Assembly (NCBI GenBank): GCA_020284085.1
Contig: JACEVL010006403.1
Span: forward strand, 1,653,501-1,717,500
Direction of reading: 5' to 3'
Origin: Aporrectodea caliginosa
Taxonomy: Eukaryota > Annelida > Clitellata > Crassiclitellata > Lumbricidae
Length of the DNA stretch: 64,000 bases
The position numbers and the translations under genes are program-made. Below are positions 1 to 12,006 of the stretch, in pieces. The notes under the pieces are model-generated. The model made no database searches. It saw only the letters and a program-made list of their open reading frames with translations, and had not been told where the DNA came from. Position 1 is the stretch's first letter. Every line of letters begins with the position of its first letter.

Positions 1-568
1 GATGTACAGTAAGTTGAGGTATATAACGCATGTTCAGATAACATAAATTCTGATAAAAAATGGCCAGGAACATGGATCTCAAATTAGCTGACCACTAGAA
101 AATGGAATCTTTATAACGCTCATCGGGAGCACCGATTTTTATTGGGTTAAACAAGTTCGGATAGCAAAGCCATCATACAGTGAATTACTCACTAATGCCA
201 CAGTCGACTGAATAGACTGAATCTTAACTGAATCTGAGGACTGTAGTTGGACAAAGGAAGAACACATTAACGCTTGGCTAAATTAGACCTAATATGTGAA
301 TAACATGCAGGGATACTACTTATAACGTCCTGAGATATGTATATCGATAACTATAATAATTTTGATAGACAACAAATGCTCATCGTTTGTGCCGCAAAAC
401 ATTACAAATTTTACAGCCACAAAGAACTCAGGAAACATTTTCAATTAATCTTCAAACATCTTTTTCAATTTGTCCCTTTGTGAGATTCAGAGATTCTTAA
501 AAGTGCCCAGATATATATCTACAATACATATTTACGCAACATGCAGATCAGTAAAACCTTTAACTTAC

Positions 569-703
569 CAATGAATATGGAAAGAATTGGCTAAATTCGC
601 GGAGTATGTTTTTGTTATGCATCTGGCCAATCCATGCATCTGGCAGATAGTGAACTTGGGCCTGAACAGCTCGCATCAGCTGCTCCGGACAAAAAACTGT
701 ATT
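569..703 (-). CDS. ATG9: ATG9 exon 13 (last exon in window)
   Basis: Encodes NTVFCPEQLMRAVQAQVHYL, then PDAWIGQMHN and REFSQFFPYSL. The family has the same block (CPEQLLRxxLAHIHYMPD ... EFxQLFxYK) just before the last membrane region. The acceptor is AAATTTTAG and the donor GTAAGT. Exactly 45 codons, phase 0 on both sides. Confidence 0.95.
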
Positions 704-3700
704 CTAAATTTTACAAAACAGACCAATCATTAACCATTCAACATCTGATATGAAATTTGAATGCAATGCTAAAGTTTAGTCATCAGTCTGTTTAAAACTG
801 CTTTTAAATTGAATTAAACGGGTACAACCAGAACTGGGTATTTCTTAACAAAGATCAATATTCTAAATAACTTCTAAAGTTAAAGTAAGAATTTATAACA
901 TCTAGCAGAAAAGTAGAGCAGTATCTATCACTGTTGACTCATGCATAACCTTGTGGTCATCATCCTCGATGTAAGTGCTTCCTTAAACCCAATACAAACA
1001 ATTTGTATTGGCATCGTCTAACAGCTTCATAAATGGGAGTTTTTCAGAACTTTGGCTTTGTTCTCAAATTTACATAAAGGCCACCCTGGTTATCAGAGTA
1101 TATGGTCTCAGTTTTCAGGCTTCCTCACAAATGCACCTCAAAATCACTTACAGAAACCAACACCTTTAAAAAAATAAAGTAAATTAAAAACATTACAATG
1201 AGGTGCTTAAACATAAAGTATATTTTCAAGTTTGAAAATGGTAAAGTAATGAACAAGATCAATTAACGATCTTACTTCCTTTGGAATAAATGCACGTGCA
1301 CCGTAAAACACAGCAATGATGCCAGCCATTACAGCAGCAAAGTCAATATTTCGAATTTCTTCATGCTTCAATTTGATAAGGATGACAACACCCATAGTGG
1401 CCCCAGCCAGGAAACACACAAGTCTAAAAGAACAAAAAGAGATGAAGACTTTTAAGCAGTGATGGGTGTTATAACTTTTAAAAAGCGGTTAAAAGTATTT
1501 AAATATAACATTCTTCAAAAGTATTGAAAATGCTATCTAAAATACTATTCACACATACTTAAGTCACTACTGAATATATATATATATATATATATATATC
1601 TAATCCTACACACTGTTGCCATCATGATTGCACTCAATGTCTCAATAATTACGATCATGATGTGCGTGTGTTTGCGTAATGAAGGAAAAAATTTGACAGA
1701 ACCTTCCAGACAGTACCATTTGAAGGTACTCTTCACAAGAACAAATGATGTTAGAGTCAGAAAGAAAAACAAGAACATAGACTTTAATGCAGAAGTCACA
1801 TGAACTAATGAGCAAGTTCTGCAAATGATTAACGTAATTCCAGAAATATGTCAATACAGCCAACTACATGTAGGCAGTCAATATCTAGTGATCAATTTTA
1901 CTTCTAAAAGCATCGCTGCCATCATCAGCATAATCATAATTGGTAAAAACATCATGAGAAAGACATTTCAGCAAACATTTTAATTTGAATGCTTATTTCC
2001 TTGGTGATAATTTACCTCTGGGATGGATTAAGTCAGGTTATGTAATTTCTGGTTTAGTTTTCGGTGTTTCTGATTACCGTAATTTTGTGCTTTGTGTGAT
2101 TTCATGAGGTTCCGCAAAACAAAAGTTGATAAGTGTAGCAATATTCTACATTCTTAAACTCCTCAATCATAAATAGTGCTCACATCACACATTAAGTACT
2201 GGGCATATATTTTTTACTGAAAAATGAAAGCACCAAAATTTTATTTCATGGGCTAAAAATTAAGTAACCATAATAGAAATTAAATATTTCTTTCAATAAC
2301 TGACATAACAGTTTCCACATACAAATGGAGCCAATTAAGGACAGTTAATTCTGAATCGATTTTCATCTTCTTAAAAACTTTAAACTTTACACAACTGCTA
2401 CATAAGAGCTTAGGTCTATAAGAAGTTCTAGTGTTCACTATTCTTGTTCTTATACATGTATGGCAGTTCAGTCATTCTGCCCTTGACATTGACCTTGTTC
2501 TTATCAAAGCTTACCTTGACGTTGTGGTCATGCCACGCCTATAGTTCAAAGTTAATGCTAAAGAATGAAATCAGGTGATAGTCAGTTAAACTAGAAAGAG
2601 ATAAACAATGTCAATACATACTCTGCACAGATAACAATCAGTCTTGTTGAGAAGCTATCGATGTACTTCTTGGCAGGATGATAGGCACGATTCAGTCTAT
2701 TTAATCCCAAAGCAAACACAGACATTAGAACACACAGAACACAGACTTTGCATCATGGTTTACAAAAATTTACAATCTTTATTATAATAATAATATATTT
2801 TAGATCATGATAATAAGGTTTGCAAGTTTTAAAAAGCTATTAAAAAGTTGTTGTATCATTATTAACTGATGCTGCAGCAGTGTAAATGTCAGTGTGTTAT
2901 AGTAAATAACAGATGTTACCTGGCATTAAGTTCATGATCGAGTTCATTGAAATGTCGCAGATACAAGCGAGCGTATGGAGACCAACTTCGAACGCTCAGG
3001 ACAGCCGGATCTCCTCTTAAGATCTGCAGATAACAATCAAGAACACAATTTCATATACTATATGTATTAGCCTCTCAAAACAACTGGTCATTCATCTGCA
3101 TGATGTGTTAAAAATTCAAGCAGGAGCCAGTTTCCACTCACAGGATCAGACAAATCTTAAGATTAGATGATTATTGAGAGATTATCTTACTAAGTGATTA
3201 ACCTTTAACATCTTTCTCATTCTAGAAACTTAAACCGCAAACTTCTTTTCTTTAAAGCTAAATTCCTCTAAACTCTTAAATCAACATAATTTCTACAGAA
3301 ACATTTTTCTCAAAACACTGAATACCAAAGTGATACAATAAAAACAGCGGGCCATTTATACAATAAAAAAATTAGCATTTATAACATAAAAGCCAGCAAA
3401 TGTCTTTAAAACACAAAAGAGATGAAACACATCAAAACAGGAAATACTGACAGAAGATGAACTAATATAAAATAATAGAAACTGACAGGTGACCAACATA
3501 CCGGTAAATATTTGAGAACGATGTAGATAATTTTCCATGTGAAAATGAATGGACACAAAAATAGATTGGCAAGGGCTGTCCACAAAATCCTTCGACACAA
3601 TCTACAAAACATTATAATAATTTCAGCTTAATTTTTGTCTCAAATGCACTACATTGGTTTAGTTAAGTCAAGAGGAAATTTACAGCAAATACCTGAAAAC

Positions 3701-6700
3701 CTATCCATATGGCTCATTAATGCAGCACAGTAGAGAAAACCTTAGGAGTGAAATCAGTGGCCATTTCATTTTGCTGATAACATGCTGGCTACATAATGAA
3801 GCTGTCAAGCATGGTTAGTACTTGAATGGGTGATTTCCACACAATACTACACAAAGTGGTATTGCGCAGTTCAGTCTCAGCTATTTATCCTTTTGGATTG
3901 ATAAATGACTTGGACATTTATTCTAATGGAGCGGATAAATGATCTATCAATTCGTCCTTTTTGGGCAGATAAATGAATATAAACACAAGTCTGGAGATTA
4001 ATGCATCATTGATTGCTGTTGTCTGCACCTTGACTGAATGATATTCTAGCATTCAGAAAATCAACTCATAAAATATTTAGTTTAAGAAAAATAACACTTT
4101 ATTTAAGACATACTTTTCATTTAAGACATGCAAAAAGATGCCAATTGCATGAATAACTTCAAACTCAATCACAGTTTAAATTGGACTTACTGATCACCGA
4201 GCTCTTTCTTCTTGTAGTTTGACTTGTACTCTTTCTTCAGATGCCAGCTGTTCTCAAATGGAGCCCAAGGACCCCCTGCATGACATCAATATGACAACAT
4301 GTAACATAAGAAGCATTAAAAGACATTAAAATTCATGTTCAAGAGATTAACAACAGCATCATTGTATTGTTAGTATTATTTCTCTATGATAAAAATAAGT
4401 TGTAATGTATAACTTGTCTTAGACAGCAGCTCTTCAAGATATTAACTCAGAATTATCTACATAACCACCACAGTTAATTAAAAAATGTAACAAAACAGAT
4501 CTATATTAAATTTAATCAAATAAATTTGATAAGTGCCATCAGATAAACAGACATAAGTTCTTAAAAATAAATTTACTCACAGAATAAAATGAACTCCAGA
4601 CTGAACAGCAGATCATTTGTCAAATAAACACTAAAAACAACAAAACAGACACTTTGACATCTGAAAAAAAGTAAGTAAGTGGTTGAAACTGAAATGACAC
4701 AAGAGACTGAGAACTCTCTCCCTTCATAAAGTCTAAGGCAGAAAATAGCAACAGCATTAAGTTTTCAAGTTGACATTTTAGTTATATACTGATGTATTGA
4801 TATACTCAACTCAAACATGCCCAATGCAAAAATGTAGAAAAAAAGAATCTGACTTTCAAAAATAAAACTCACAGTCATTGTTGTTTTTAGCAAGTTATCA
4901 AACAATACAGAATAGTACAAATATTGTGCTGCCACTGTTTAAATATTTCAATTTTGCTATATTTTTTTACCTAATAAGATTAAATGACGAAAATTATAGT
5001 GCAGGATGTCATAAACAGCTGAAGGCAATTGAGCAAAACTCACACATGGTAAAACAAGCATTTTATTAATTTCACCATTAATCAAATATAATGTAATTTA
5101 ATTTTTCTCTTGTAAATGTAATCATACATCACACTGGACAGAAAACACGTCTAACAGAAAAGAGATTCTTACTATTTTCCAACGCACGGAACATCAAATT
5201 TAGTTTGCAGAACTGACTTGTTGACCATGGCTACCAAGTAGTTCTTAAAACGCAGCATCCTGTGGTATATGTCTAAAAATAACAACATCCCACTAAAATT
5301 CATTCAAATTTTCCATGGACTGTAGGTGTCCAATGAACACATAACCCTTTGCTTCCACATTGCTCTGTCTGGCATTGTGTGATACCAGTTTTCCTTGACA
5401 TCAATTCATTCTCAGCAAAGATCCCAGTGCCACTGCAATCACTTATCACCTATACAATGCCTTCAACTAATGACACTGAGGATTTTTTAGTGACACTTCA
5501 AGCAAAACCTAATCAGAGGTGCTAGCCTTCATGGTGTTAAATAAAGAACAAAACTTTGTCAGAAAAGCAAAACAGTGACTGCTTAAGGAACAGGCAAAGC
5601 AGGCAGTTGCCTGGGACGCCAAAATCTACGGGGCGCCAGTATGTGTTTTAATAGATTTATGGTTTTCACATTTTGAGCGTTTTTTTCAATAACATAATTA
5701 TTTTCGTTTGAATTCAAAACTTTTGCTTATGGAACAAATTAATAATATAATAGAACAGAAATCTCTGCGCCTGGTCTCATGCGTGCTGTGACGCTGTTTT
5801 TGCCTTCATTGCCATGGCCAATATGGCTTACGTCATTCTACGTCACAGCAATAACCATTAACAGACGTCGTCATAGCAACGCGAGATAATGCACAGGACG
5901 ACATGTGGGTCCTTCTACATGTCTATAAGGGAATGGGGAGGGGAAGGGGCGGGTCAGCCATACACGATCGCCGCGAGAGACGTTCGGGGAGCGAGGGACG
6001 CACGTTGAAGGGAGGGAAGGAGGTACGGACGACAGGGACGGACGGCACGGAAGTACGGGAGGGAGGGAGGGAGGGAGAAGACTTACGTCATTCACAGCAC
6101 AATTAGACGCATCTCTTGACATTTTCAAATTGTTTTTAGCCGTCTTAGGACGGGAAAACATCTAGTTTAAAATAATTATTGATTTCATTACACCTTTTCA
6201 AGTGGGGTGGACCATGGAGTGGGAGTCTGAGGGCGCCATATGTATACTTTGCCTGGGGCGCCATTTGGGATAGGGCCGGCCCTGACAGTGTGTATCAGAA
6301 TAAGATGGAAAAGGCATTGACCTTCTATTAGCATGTGAATACAGTTTGTCAACTGTATTCACATGCTAATAGAAGGCCAATTCCTGATCCAGTGTTACAC
6401 ACAGATCATACACAGAAGTCAAGAAGGAAGCACTTGGAAAGTGAAGCTACAACTACAAGTCATGTAAGTATCATTACAGATAAATTTAGTGCACTGTATT
6501 GAGCAAACAACACACATGTGTATTTGCAATGCTGTGATACCCTTGTTATAAATCACAAGGTAAGACAGTAGGAGGAGCAAACTGAAATAACCCAAATGGC
6601 TATTAAATTATACTCCAAAGTCTTACCTAACTCAGTGAGTTCTGGCTTATGGATGCACATCTTCAAGTCTTTCTGGACTTCAAGAAGTCGTCTCTGCACC

Positions 6701-9700
6701 TCATGCCAAGTCATGTTTTCCAAATCGTTCTAGAGAAACAGAAATCCGCTCATTTGAACTCAGACAGTTAATAACATAATCACTAGTTAGCAATGTCCAT
6801 AAACACAGTTGGTTGCATAATAATCTGATACTCAACCCTCCATGGCAGGATTGCACCTAACACTAACAAAATCCGTGGGTGAAATGTGTGGAACTCAACA
6901 TGATTTCCACCACTACTGAGGTTCTTCTCTGTTCCCTGCATAATTTAGGCAAGGTCGTATAAGCTACTATAGAAATGTTCAGTTATGCATACACGCTAAA
7001 CACATCATTAGTTACGGTCTGCAAAAACACATCAACCTACAATAGACTCTAATATCCACTGTAGCTGCCTTCATCTGTTCATCATACACAATGACTAAAA
7101 ACCTACTGGAAACCCACCAAATACCTGATAAAGGCCTGCTGACTTGCATCATTCCAATCCTTTACAGTTGTATTGTATTGTATTTACGGATTTCTAAAGA
7201 GCCTCTCATAGTACGACCTAATCAGAGGTGCTCCCAATGAGAATAGGTCCGAGAGAAAAGTCTTAAGAGTACGGGCAGAGACAGAAGTACCACCAGTTAA
7301 GATCATAGAGCGAGTCGTAGAGGGAAGATCGTTCCATAGCAAAGGGCCAACAGACACATAAGCGCGGTATTGGGCAGTAGCAGTCCGAGTCTATTCATCA
7401 AAGAAGTCAATGCCTGGAAGTCATTTGACTGAGAAGAATAGAATTCCAGCACCTGTTCGACATCTGTCTGTCTTTGTCACCTGCATACAGAAGTCATCAT
7501 TAATAGCTTATTCCTATCCTCATCTGCTTCAAGAGATCCATCACATTTCACAGATTGCTTCACACAACGGAACAAGTGAAGGACAGTTGAAGGCAAATCA
7601 AACAGCATTTCACAACTGGCTGGCTATGAATGAATTCAAATAGTCTGGCATTCTCTTTGCTCAAAAGTCATAGCCCACTGTTCTCTGAAGCTGCACTATG
7701 CTCAATTCTTTAGTAAATTAAATTTGAATTAATACAAATGAAGATCTACATATCATAAAATAACAGCATGTACTTACTGAATGTATCTGTAATGCACAGC
7801 AGTAGAAGGATCTCATTTCCAAGTACTTAGTCAGATTGTAGAAGTTTTTGAAAATCGCAAAAACTGATACAGCAATGCCAATTATCGTACCAATGTAGGC
7901 AGTAGCGTTCATGCTATATAAAAGTAACAAAAACTCAAGAAATGCATCATGAAGAGACAATAAAATATTTTAAATAGGCCTATGCAGTCTTCCATGCATT
8001 CACCAACTTTAAAGACAGATCTAAAATGTGTACATTAATTACTGAAAAACAAAACTCGACAAAGCCAATCTAATGACTTCTGTAAAACTGGTATTATATA
8101 ATGCCACATAGACGTCAGTTGAATCAAAAATATTTAATTTCCCAGTTCTCCAGCATTCAAGTTAGCAGCTGTTAGCCTTACTTATCAACTAACCCACTGT
8201 TATCTTGAAAGCTAACTTCAATATTCACAAATTGCAGTATATGTTACTTGATTCTTCTCATCAATTCAATTTACTGAAACCAGGGTAGCTTTATTACACA
8301 TGTACAAGAGCTATCAGACATCCTAATATCACTTTAGCATTCCAAGTCATTATGATGAAAATGCAAAATACCAGTGCAACTTAACATTTTGTCCCATGTG
8401 TGACTGTGTTAGTTAGTACATGTATTACTACAGAAGTGTTAATAAATGCAGAGACCATAAAAATGCTCAATAAATCCATGTACAGTAAAGGTCTTGTAAC
8501 ATGTGAATGTCAGCAATGACATCCACATGTTACCAGATGCTTCTATATCTCCAAGAGCTTCTGTGGGTGTTACTTTTATGGTCTAAGTACAGTGTCATTG
8601 TCATGCTTAAACTGTTGCCGCCATTCACTTCGTTATCAGGCAACTTAGAAAAGAACTGATGAGTTATTAGATCGCTGTTTTCTGTGCTTCAGCTACACAA
8701 CCAAACCATTTTAGGATTTCACCTTGAAATAATACATTTTAAGTAAAAGGTTCATGGCTTTCTTGATTTCATGCCTTTTGAAAGTATCTGTACAAATATT
8801 ATGTAGACAAGGTGACCTTTACTTCATCTTGCCTTACCCAATCACATCTTTTTACAATAGCATAAAAAATGAAAAAAATCATGTTAAATACCATTTGAGA
8901 ACGTCACCCCCATTGAAGAGAGCTTCGCATCCGTCTGGAGAAGATATTACCGCAACCAAGATTACAAAAGCTGACGTGATAACCACAATGTGCCTATGAA
9001 AATATAAACAACAAATTTTTTTCTAAAATCTCACCAAGAAATATAAACAATCTGAGGTAAGTGACTGTTTGAATCACAATATACACCCGAGTTTACCAGG
9101 TTCAAAAAATCAAATTTAATGTTCATTTAACATAATGTTATAATTATTAAAATAATATTTATCATAGTTATTAGATATACTGCATGAAAATTTATTATTG
9201 CATATAAAAATATACATTTAACATAAATATATACTCATAGAAATTCATAAATACAGCTTGTATTTCTTCTTGCAACACAATATTAAAGAAATCATCAAAG
9301 ACATTTTAGAATTGATGTGTGTGTGACCAGAGCTGATCACAAGTCCTTTGAAACAAAGGTTCACGACACTTCTGTGTCTGATGACTGCACTGAGTGATCA
9401 CTAACCAATAATACCTTATAGATGCTCAGTTACGTAACAGAGCATCACAATCCATAGCAAAGAACTTACACCAGCTGGCAAAAGTCTTCCATCAGCATAC
9501 ACCGGAATCCACCCCGCTGATGGTAACGGTAGACTCTTGTAAAGAACTTATCCAAGTCTTCAATGTGACTCCAGCGAGCTACAGAGAACATGAAAAAATC
9601 AGAAGGTAAATAGCATTTTCCAGGATTCTGACCTGTACAGGAGAATGGGTTGTATCATCATCTTGCACAATCTTGTCTCGGTTTTCTTTGTTATTTCTCT

Positions 9701-12006
9701 GCTTCTCCATATCCTGTCTATTTTGTTCCAATTGCTTGCGAGGCGTATCCAATTCTCCTTTGTATGTCTTAGCTGCTATCACCTACTGTAATTAGCCCTC
9801 CATGATAGACAAATTGTTCTACTTGCTTAATAGATTCTCTCTGGATGCTGATGGTACCAAACAAAAGCTATTTAACTGCATTAATGCATTTACACTCCCT
9901 AACTCTAATATATGATAGTATTTGAAGTAGGTAGGTAGCTAATGTATCAAAATGCACGAAATCAAGAAAGCCATTATAAAACAGTTTAAGCTAGTTCCGT
10001 GCATAATTTCAGAGATGCACAATATATCACTCACAAGGTCTCATGTTAAATTGCTGGACACAACCACATTTGCAAATAAAAACCATTCAATTTGTAACCA
10101 CTAGATAGCTAAATTTAACTCATGATTTTTTAAACTTTTAAAAGGGTGATATACATATTAAATAGTCAAAACTGTTTACTATTCATCATAAAGCCATGTG
10201 GTTTTCATAAAAACAGTCAATATTTCAAGCCCTATCCAATGCAATGCAAATCTGATTTGTGACTTTTTATTTTAGCCAGTTTTCTCATGCACAGTCACAT
10301 ATGCTCATTTGAAAATTGTCATTTTGTGGCAATACCACCTTTTCTTCAGGCTTCGTACAACAAAATTACTCCAGTTTGAATTACCATCTTCTTTTAATGT
10401 GATAAAGCAGGTCTACTCATGTGATTTGATTTGTTCATTTGATAAAATAATAAAGCAAATGAATAGAAAGATGCTCAAAATAAGATAACAGCCTATGGTA
10501 AGACTTAAAAAACCTAAATTATGAAGCGATCCATGGAACAGATTATACAAGTACAGTCTTCCCAGTGGCGCCCTCTGCCGGGTTGCTGAGGCAATTGTCG
10601 TCTCTCGATTGACTTACGCTGCTCCAGCCTGGTGGGGTCTTACAACTGCTGAAGACCGAAAAAGACTCGAGAGACTTCTGCAGCGAATCAAACATGCCGG
10701 ATATCTTCCTCCTAACTCACCGGATATTGATCAGCTGGTGTGTGATGCTGACGCCAGTCTACTAAAGGCAGTTATAAGGAACTATTCTCATGTGTTACGT
10801 TCACTGTTTCCACCAATAATTACTCGTCATTATAATCTGCGACCCCGGCCTCATGATTTCACTCTGCCGGATAGGGATGATCGAAATTTTATACCTAGAG
10901 TACTTTATGGTGTATTGGCTAAATAATAATTTTCTTTAGTAATAGGTCTCAGTCACTAATACATTCCTAACCCTCTTATCTATTTGACTATATATTATTT
11001 TTTGTCTAATCGATATCTAAACTGTTGATTTTGTAATCTTGTTGCGTTTGTGTCAACGAGTTTTTTTTTAAATAAAGGAATAGTAGTAGTAGTAGTAGTA
11101 GTTTAGGGCATATCTCATATCCCTTCAGTAACAAATGTTCTTCAAATTAACAGACTAGGAACTTCAGTAGAGGTAACCATTAAGTAAAGAAAAACAATAC
11201 ACATCAGCAATTTTTCTGAAGAGTAAAAACGTTGTCCTTCAAATAATACTTTTTATGTAAAAGTGCTCACTGCATTCTACAGGGACATGAGTTGCAATGC
11301 ATACGGTTGGCTTAACACACTACAATATCATAAGTGCATATAATGTACACAAATGGCCAAGGACTGAGTGTCTGAGTAGGTCAACAGTAGTGGCTGTCCA
11401 ACAAGCCCTGGTTGATCCAGAGACAAAGCAAGATGTGCAGCCATGCAATAATAACCCAAACTAGTAAAACTGCATATTATTTGGCAAGAACAATGAGAGA
11501 AAGGCAACACAGTACTATATCTAGGTCAGTGGTGAAAAAAGTTGCTCTGACACTGAAAATGACATACCGCGAGGGACTCAGAGAAATGATTTTCCCATAT
11601 CAGAAAGGTCTTTTATAAACCAACACTTTTATAAATTTCTTAGCAGGTGGGTCAAAAACATTTTTACTTTCCACGAGATTTTTCAGTTTACTCATTGTGT
11701 AGCAACTGAAAGTCTTGCATATTCAAACAACTGACTGCCAACTTAGAAGACTGACAGTAAAAATGCAGCAGCATATATTGGACAGCTAGGAAATGCAAAA
11801 GAATTATTTAAATAAATAATAAAGCACTACACTCATAAAATTATTTAGCATACAGAGAGAAATCCTCAACATCTCCAAATTGTTCAAAACATACATTTAT
11901 CCTGATCTGGCAGGAGCTGGATTATCGTATCCCCTGGTGGTTCCTCGTCATTTTCATCATCCATGTCAACAAATGGTACATAAGGTGTCTTTAAAGTTCG
12001 ATCCAT
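569..12006 (-). CDS. ATG9: ATG9, autophagy transmembrane lipid scramblase, 13 exons, 3' part beyond window
   Basis: ATG9 is the only multispanning membrane protein of the core autophagy machinery. It cycles on Golgi/endosome vesicles and scrambles phospholipids while the phagophore grows with ATG2. Thirteen minus-strand exons (listed separately) join in continuous phase to 453 codons. Recognised landmarks: WSHIEDLDKFF (residues 40-50, family HIE-x-LD-xFF); a first hydrophobic span at about 74-92 and a second at about 113-132; TWHEV...CIHKPELTE (about 160-187); DIYHRMLRFKNYLVAMVNKS (from 188); LCPFIFTWKIIYI (about 280-292); WSPYARLYLRHFNELDHEL (about 312-330); CPEQLMRAVQAQVHYLPDAW (about 413-432). 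Animal ATG9 is usually 800-900 residues, so the rest of the core and the C-terminal tail lie left of position 1; I saw no further exon in 1-568. No stop or frameshift was found. Recognition is from memory of the family; confidence is very high. Confidence 0.96.
1276..1423 (-). CDS. ATG9: ATG9 exon 12
   Basis: Encodes the membrane segment LVCFLAGATMGVVILIKLK, then the span ending GARAFIPKE, matching the VCRSFIPD region of mammalian ATG9. The acceptor is TTCTTTTAG and the donor GTAAGA. Phase 0 out. Confidence 0.94.
1573..1600. repeat. (TA)n microsatellite
   Basis: Uninterrupted TA dinucleotides inside the ATG9 intron between exons 11 and 12. The rest of that intron holds nothing recognisable. 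Confidence 0.9.
2622..2696 (-). CDS. ATG9: ATG9 exon 11
   Basis: Encodes RLNRAYHPAKKYIDSFSTRL and IVICAE, corresponding to SRLNRGYKPASKYMNxFxSP. The acceptor is GGATTAAATAG and the donor GTATGT. Phase 2 in and out. Confidence 0.94.
2920..3023 (-). CDS. ATG9: ATG9 exon 10
   Basis: Encodes ILRGDPAVLSVRSWSPYARL and YLRHFNELDHELNAR, matching the family's RxWSxYxRxYLRHFNELxHEL block almost residue for residue. The acceptor is TTATCTGCAG and the donor GTAACA. Confidence 0.96.
3502..3601 (-). CDS. ATG9: ATG9 exon 9
   Basis: Encodes LCRRILWTALANLFLCPFIF and TWKIIYIVLKYLP, the RILWIGIANFLLCPLILIWQ-like membrane segment of the family. The acceptor is ATGTTTTGTAG and the donor GTATGT. Ends in phase 0. 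Confidence 0.95.
4191..4275 (-). CDS. ATG9: ATG9 exon 8
   Basis: Encodes WGPWAPFENSWHLKKEYK, the WGPxxxFxNxWxLKxEYK block. The acceptor is GTCATGCAG and the donor GTAAGT. Phase 1 in, phase 2 out. Confidence 0.95.
4581..4630 (-). CDS. ATG9: ATG9 exon 7 (50-nt small exon)
   Basis: Encodes YVYLTNDLLFSLEFILF, matching FFTRGLKYNFELILFWGPGS of animal ATG9. The acceptor is TTGTTTTTAG and the donor GTGAGT. It is too short for ORF callers but is needed to keep phase between its neighbours. Confidence 0.93.
5173..5272 (-). CDS. ATG9: ATG9 exon 6
   Basis: Encodes DIYHRMLRFKNYLVAMVNKS and the following QTKFDVP. The DIYHRILRFxNYMVAxVNKxLLP block is an ATG9 signature. The acceptor is TTTTTAG and the donor GTAAGA. 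Confidence 0.96.
5573..6284. mobile_element. hAT-type non-autonomous element with GC-rich insert
   Basis: The right end reads out as CAGGGCCGGCCCTA, the terminus of a widespread animal hAT family, followed inward by GGCGCC and CAGGCAAA motifs. The left end has the matching AGGCAAAGCAGGCAGTTGCC and GGGGCGCC but a decayed first 15 bp. The centre (about 5880-6110) is much richer in G+C than the flanks, with a (GGGA)n run. It lies in the ATG9 intron between exons 5 and 6. A clear 8-bp target duplication was not seen. Confidence 0.6.
6300..6460 (-). pseudogene. LINE reverse transcriptase fragment
   Basis: On the minus strand it reads SVYDLCVTLDQELAFY, the (V)RDLGVxLDxxLxFxxH box that follows the catalytic part of CR1/L2-like LINE reverse transcriptases, with a stop. 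Part of it is duplicated as a palindrome (6316-6381). ATG9 intron. Confidence 0.7.
6316..6381. repeat. 66-bp near-perfect palindrome
   Basis: Two 31-base arms (6316-6346 and 6351-6381) are inverted copies with one mismatch around the 4-base spacer TGTC. It sits within the LINE fragment, so it looks like a local inverted duplication of LINE sequence. Confidence 0.9.
6627..6729 (-). CDS. ATG9: ATG9 exon 5
   Basis: Encodes LENMTWHEVQRRLLEVQKD and CIHKPELTEL, the family's TWxEVQ...CIHK-ELTE block. The acceptor is TTTCTCTAG and the donor GTAAGA. LINE remnants lie on both sides of this exon (6300-6460 and 7160-7420). Confidence 0.96.
7160..7420 (-). pseudogene. LINE C-terminal fragment and 3' tail
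   Basis: The minus strand encodes VSVGPLLWNDLPSTTRS and a degenerate LKTFL segment, the xxxGPxxWNxLPxxxR...FKxxLKTxLF end of CR1/L2-like LINE proteins, then a short 3' UTR and a (TACAA)n-like tail near 7160-7175. Lies between ATG9 exons 4 and 5. Confidence 0.75.
7778..7913 (-). CDS. ATG9: ATG9 exon 4 (second transmembrane segment)
   Basis: Encodes a hydrophobic stretch (YIGTIIGIAVSVFAIF) followed by KNFYNLTKYLEMRSFY, matching the second helix and the xKFIYNxxxYxEIxxFY block of the family. The acceptor is TTTATATAG and the donor GTAAGT. Ends in phase 0. Confidence 0.95.
8892..8993 (-). CDS. ATG9: ATG9 exon 3 (first transmembrane segment)
   Basis: Begins VHIVVITSAFVILVAVIS, a hydrophobic span at the place of the first ATG9 transmembrane helix, followed by a short polar loop. 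The acceptor is TTTTCATAG and the donor GTATTT (weak). Phase 2 in and out. Confidence 0.9.
9470..9578 (-). CDS. ATG9: ATG9 exon 2
   Basis: Encodes the WSHIEDLDKFFTRVYRYHQ segment, the best-conserved cytosolic motif of the ATG9 N-terminus. The acceptor is TTCTCTGTAG and the donor GTAAGT. Phase 1 in, phase 2 out. Confidence 0.95.
10555..11102 (+). pseudogene. Jockey-like LINE, 5'-truncated, with (TAG)n tail
   Basis: An open frame from about 10555 to 10926 encodes RLTYAAPAWWGLTTAEDRKR and later HYNLRPRPHDFTLPDRDDRN, the C-terminus typical of jockey-like reverse transcriptases. An AT-rich 3' UTR and (TAG)n at 11083-11102 follow. No catalytic domain remains. It lies in ATG9 intron 1 on the opposite strand. 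A second degenerate copy of the NLRPRPH box is at 56,690-56,850. Confidence 0.85.
11895..12006 (-). CDS. ATG9: ATG9 coding exon 1 (start codon)
   Basis: Encodes residues 1-37 plus one base, beginning MDRTLKTPYVPF and continuing with an acidic stretch. The ATG at 12006 is the only in-frame start and sits 13 nt after a strong acceptor. YVPF at residues 9-12 fits the YxxPhi adaptor-sorting motif that mammalian ATG9A carries at about the same place. The donor is GTATGT. Confidence 0.93.
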
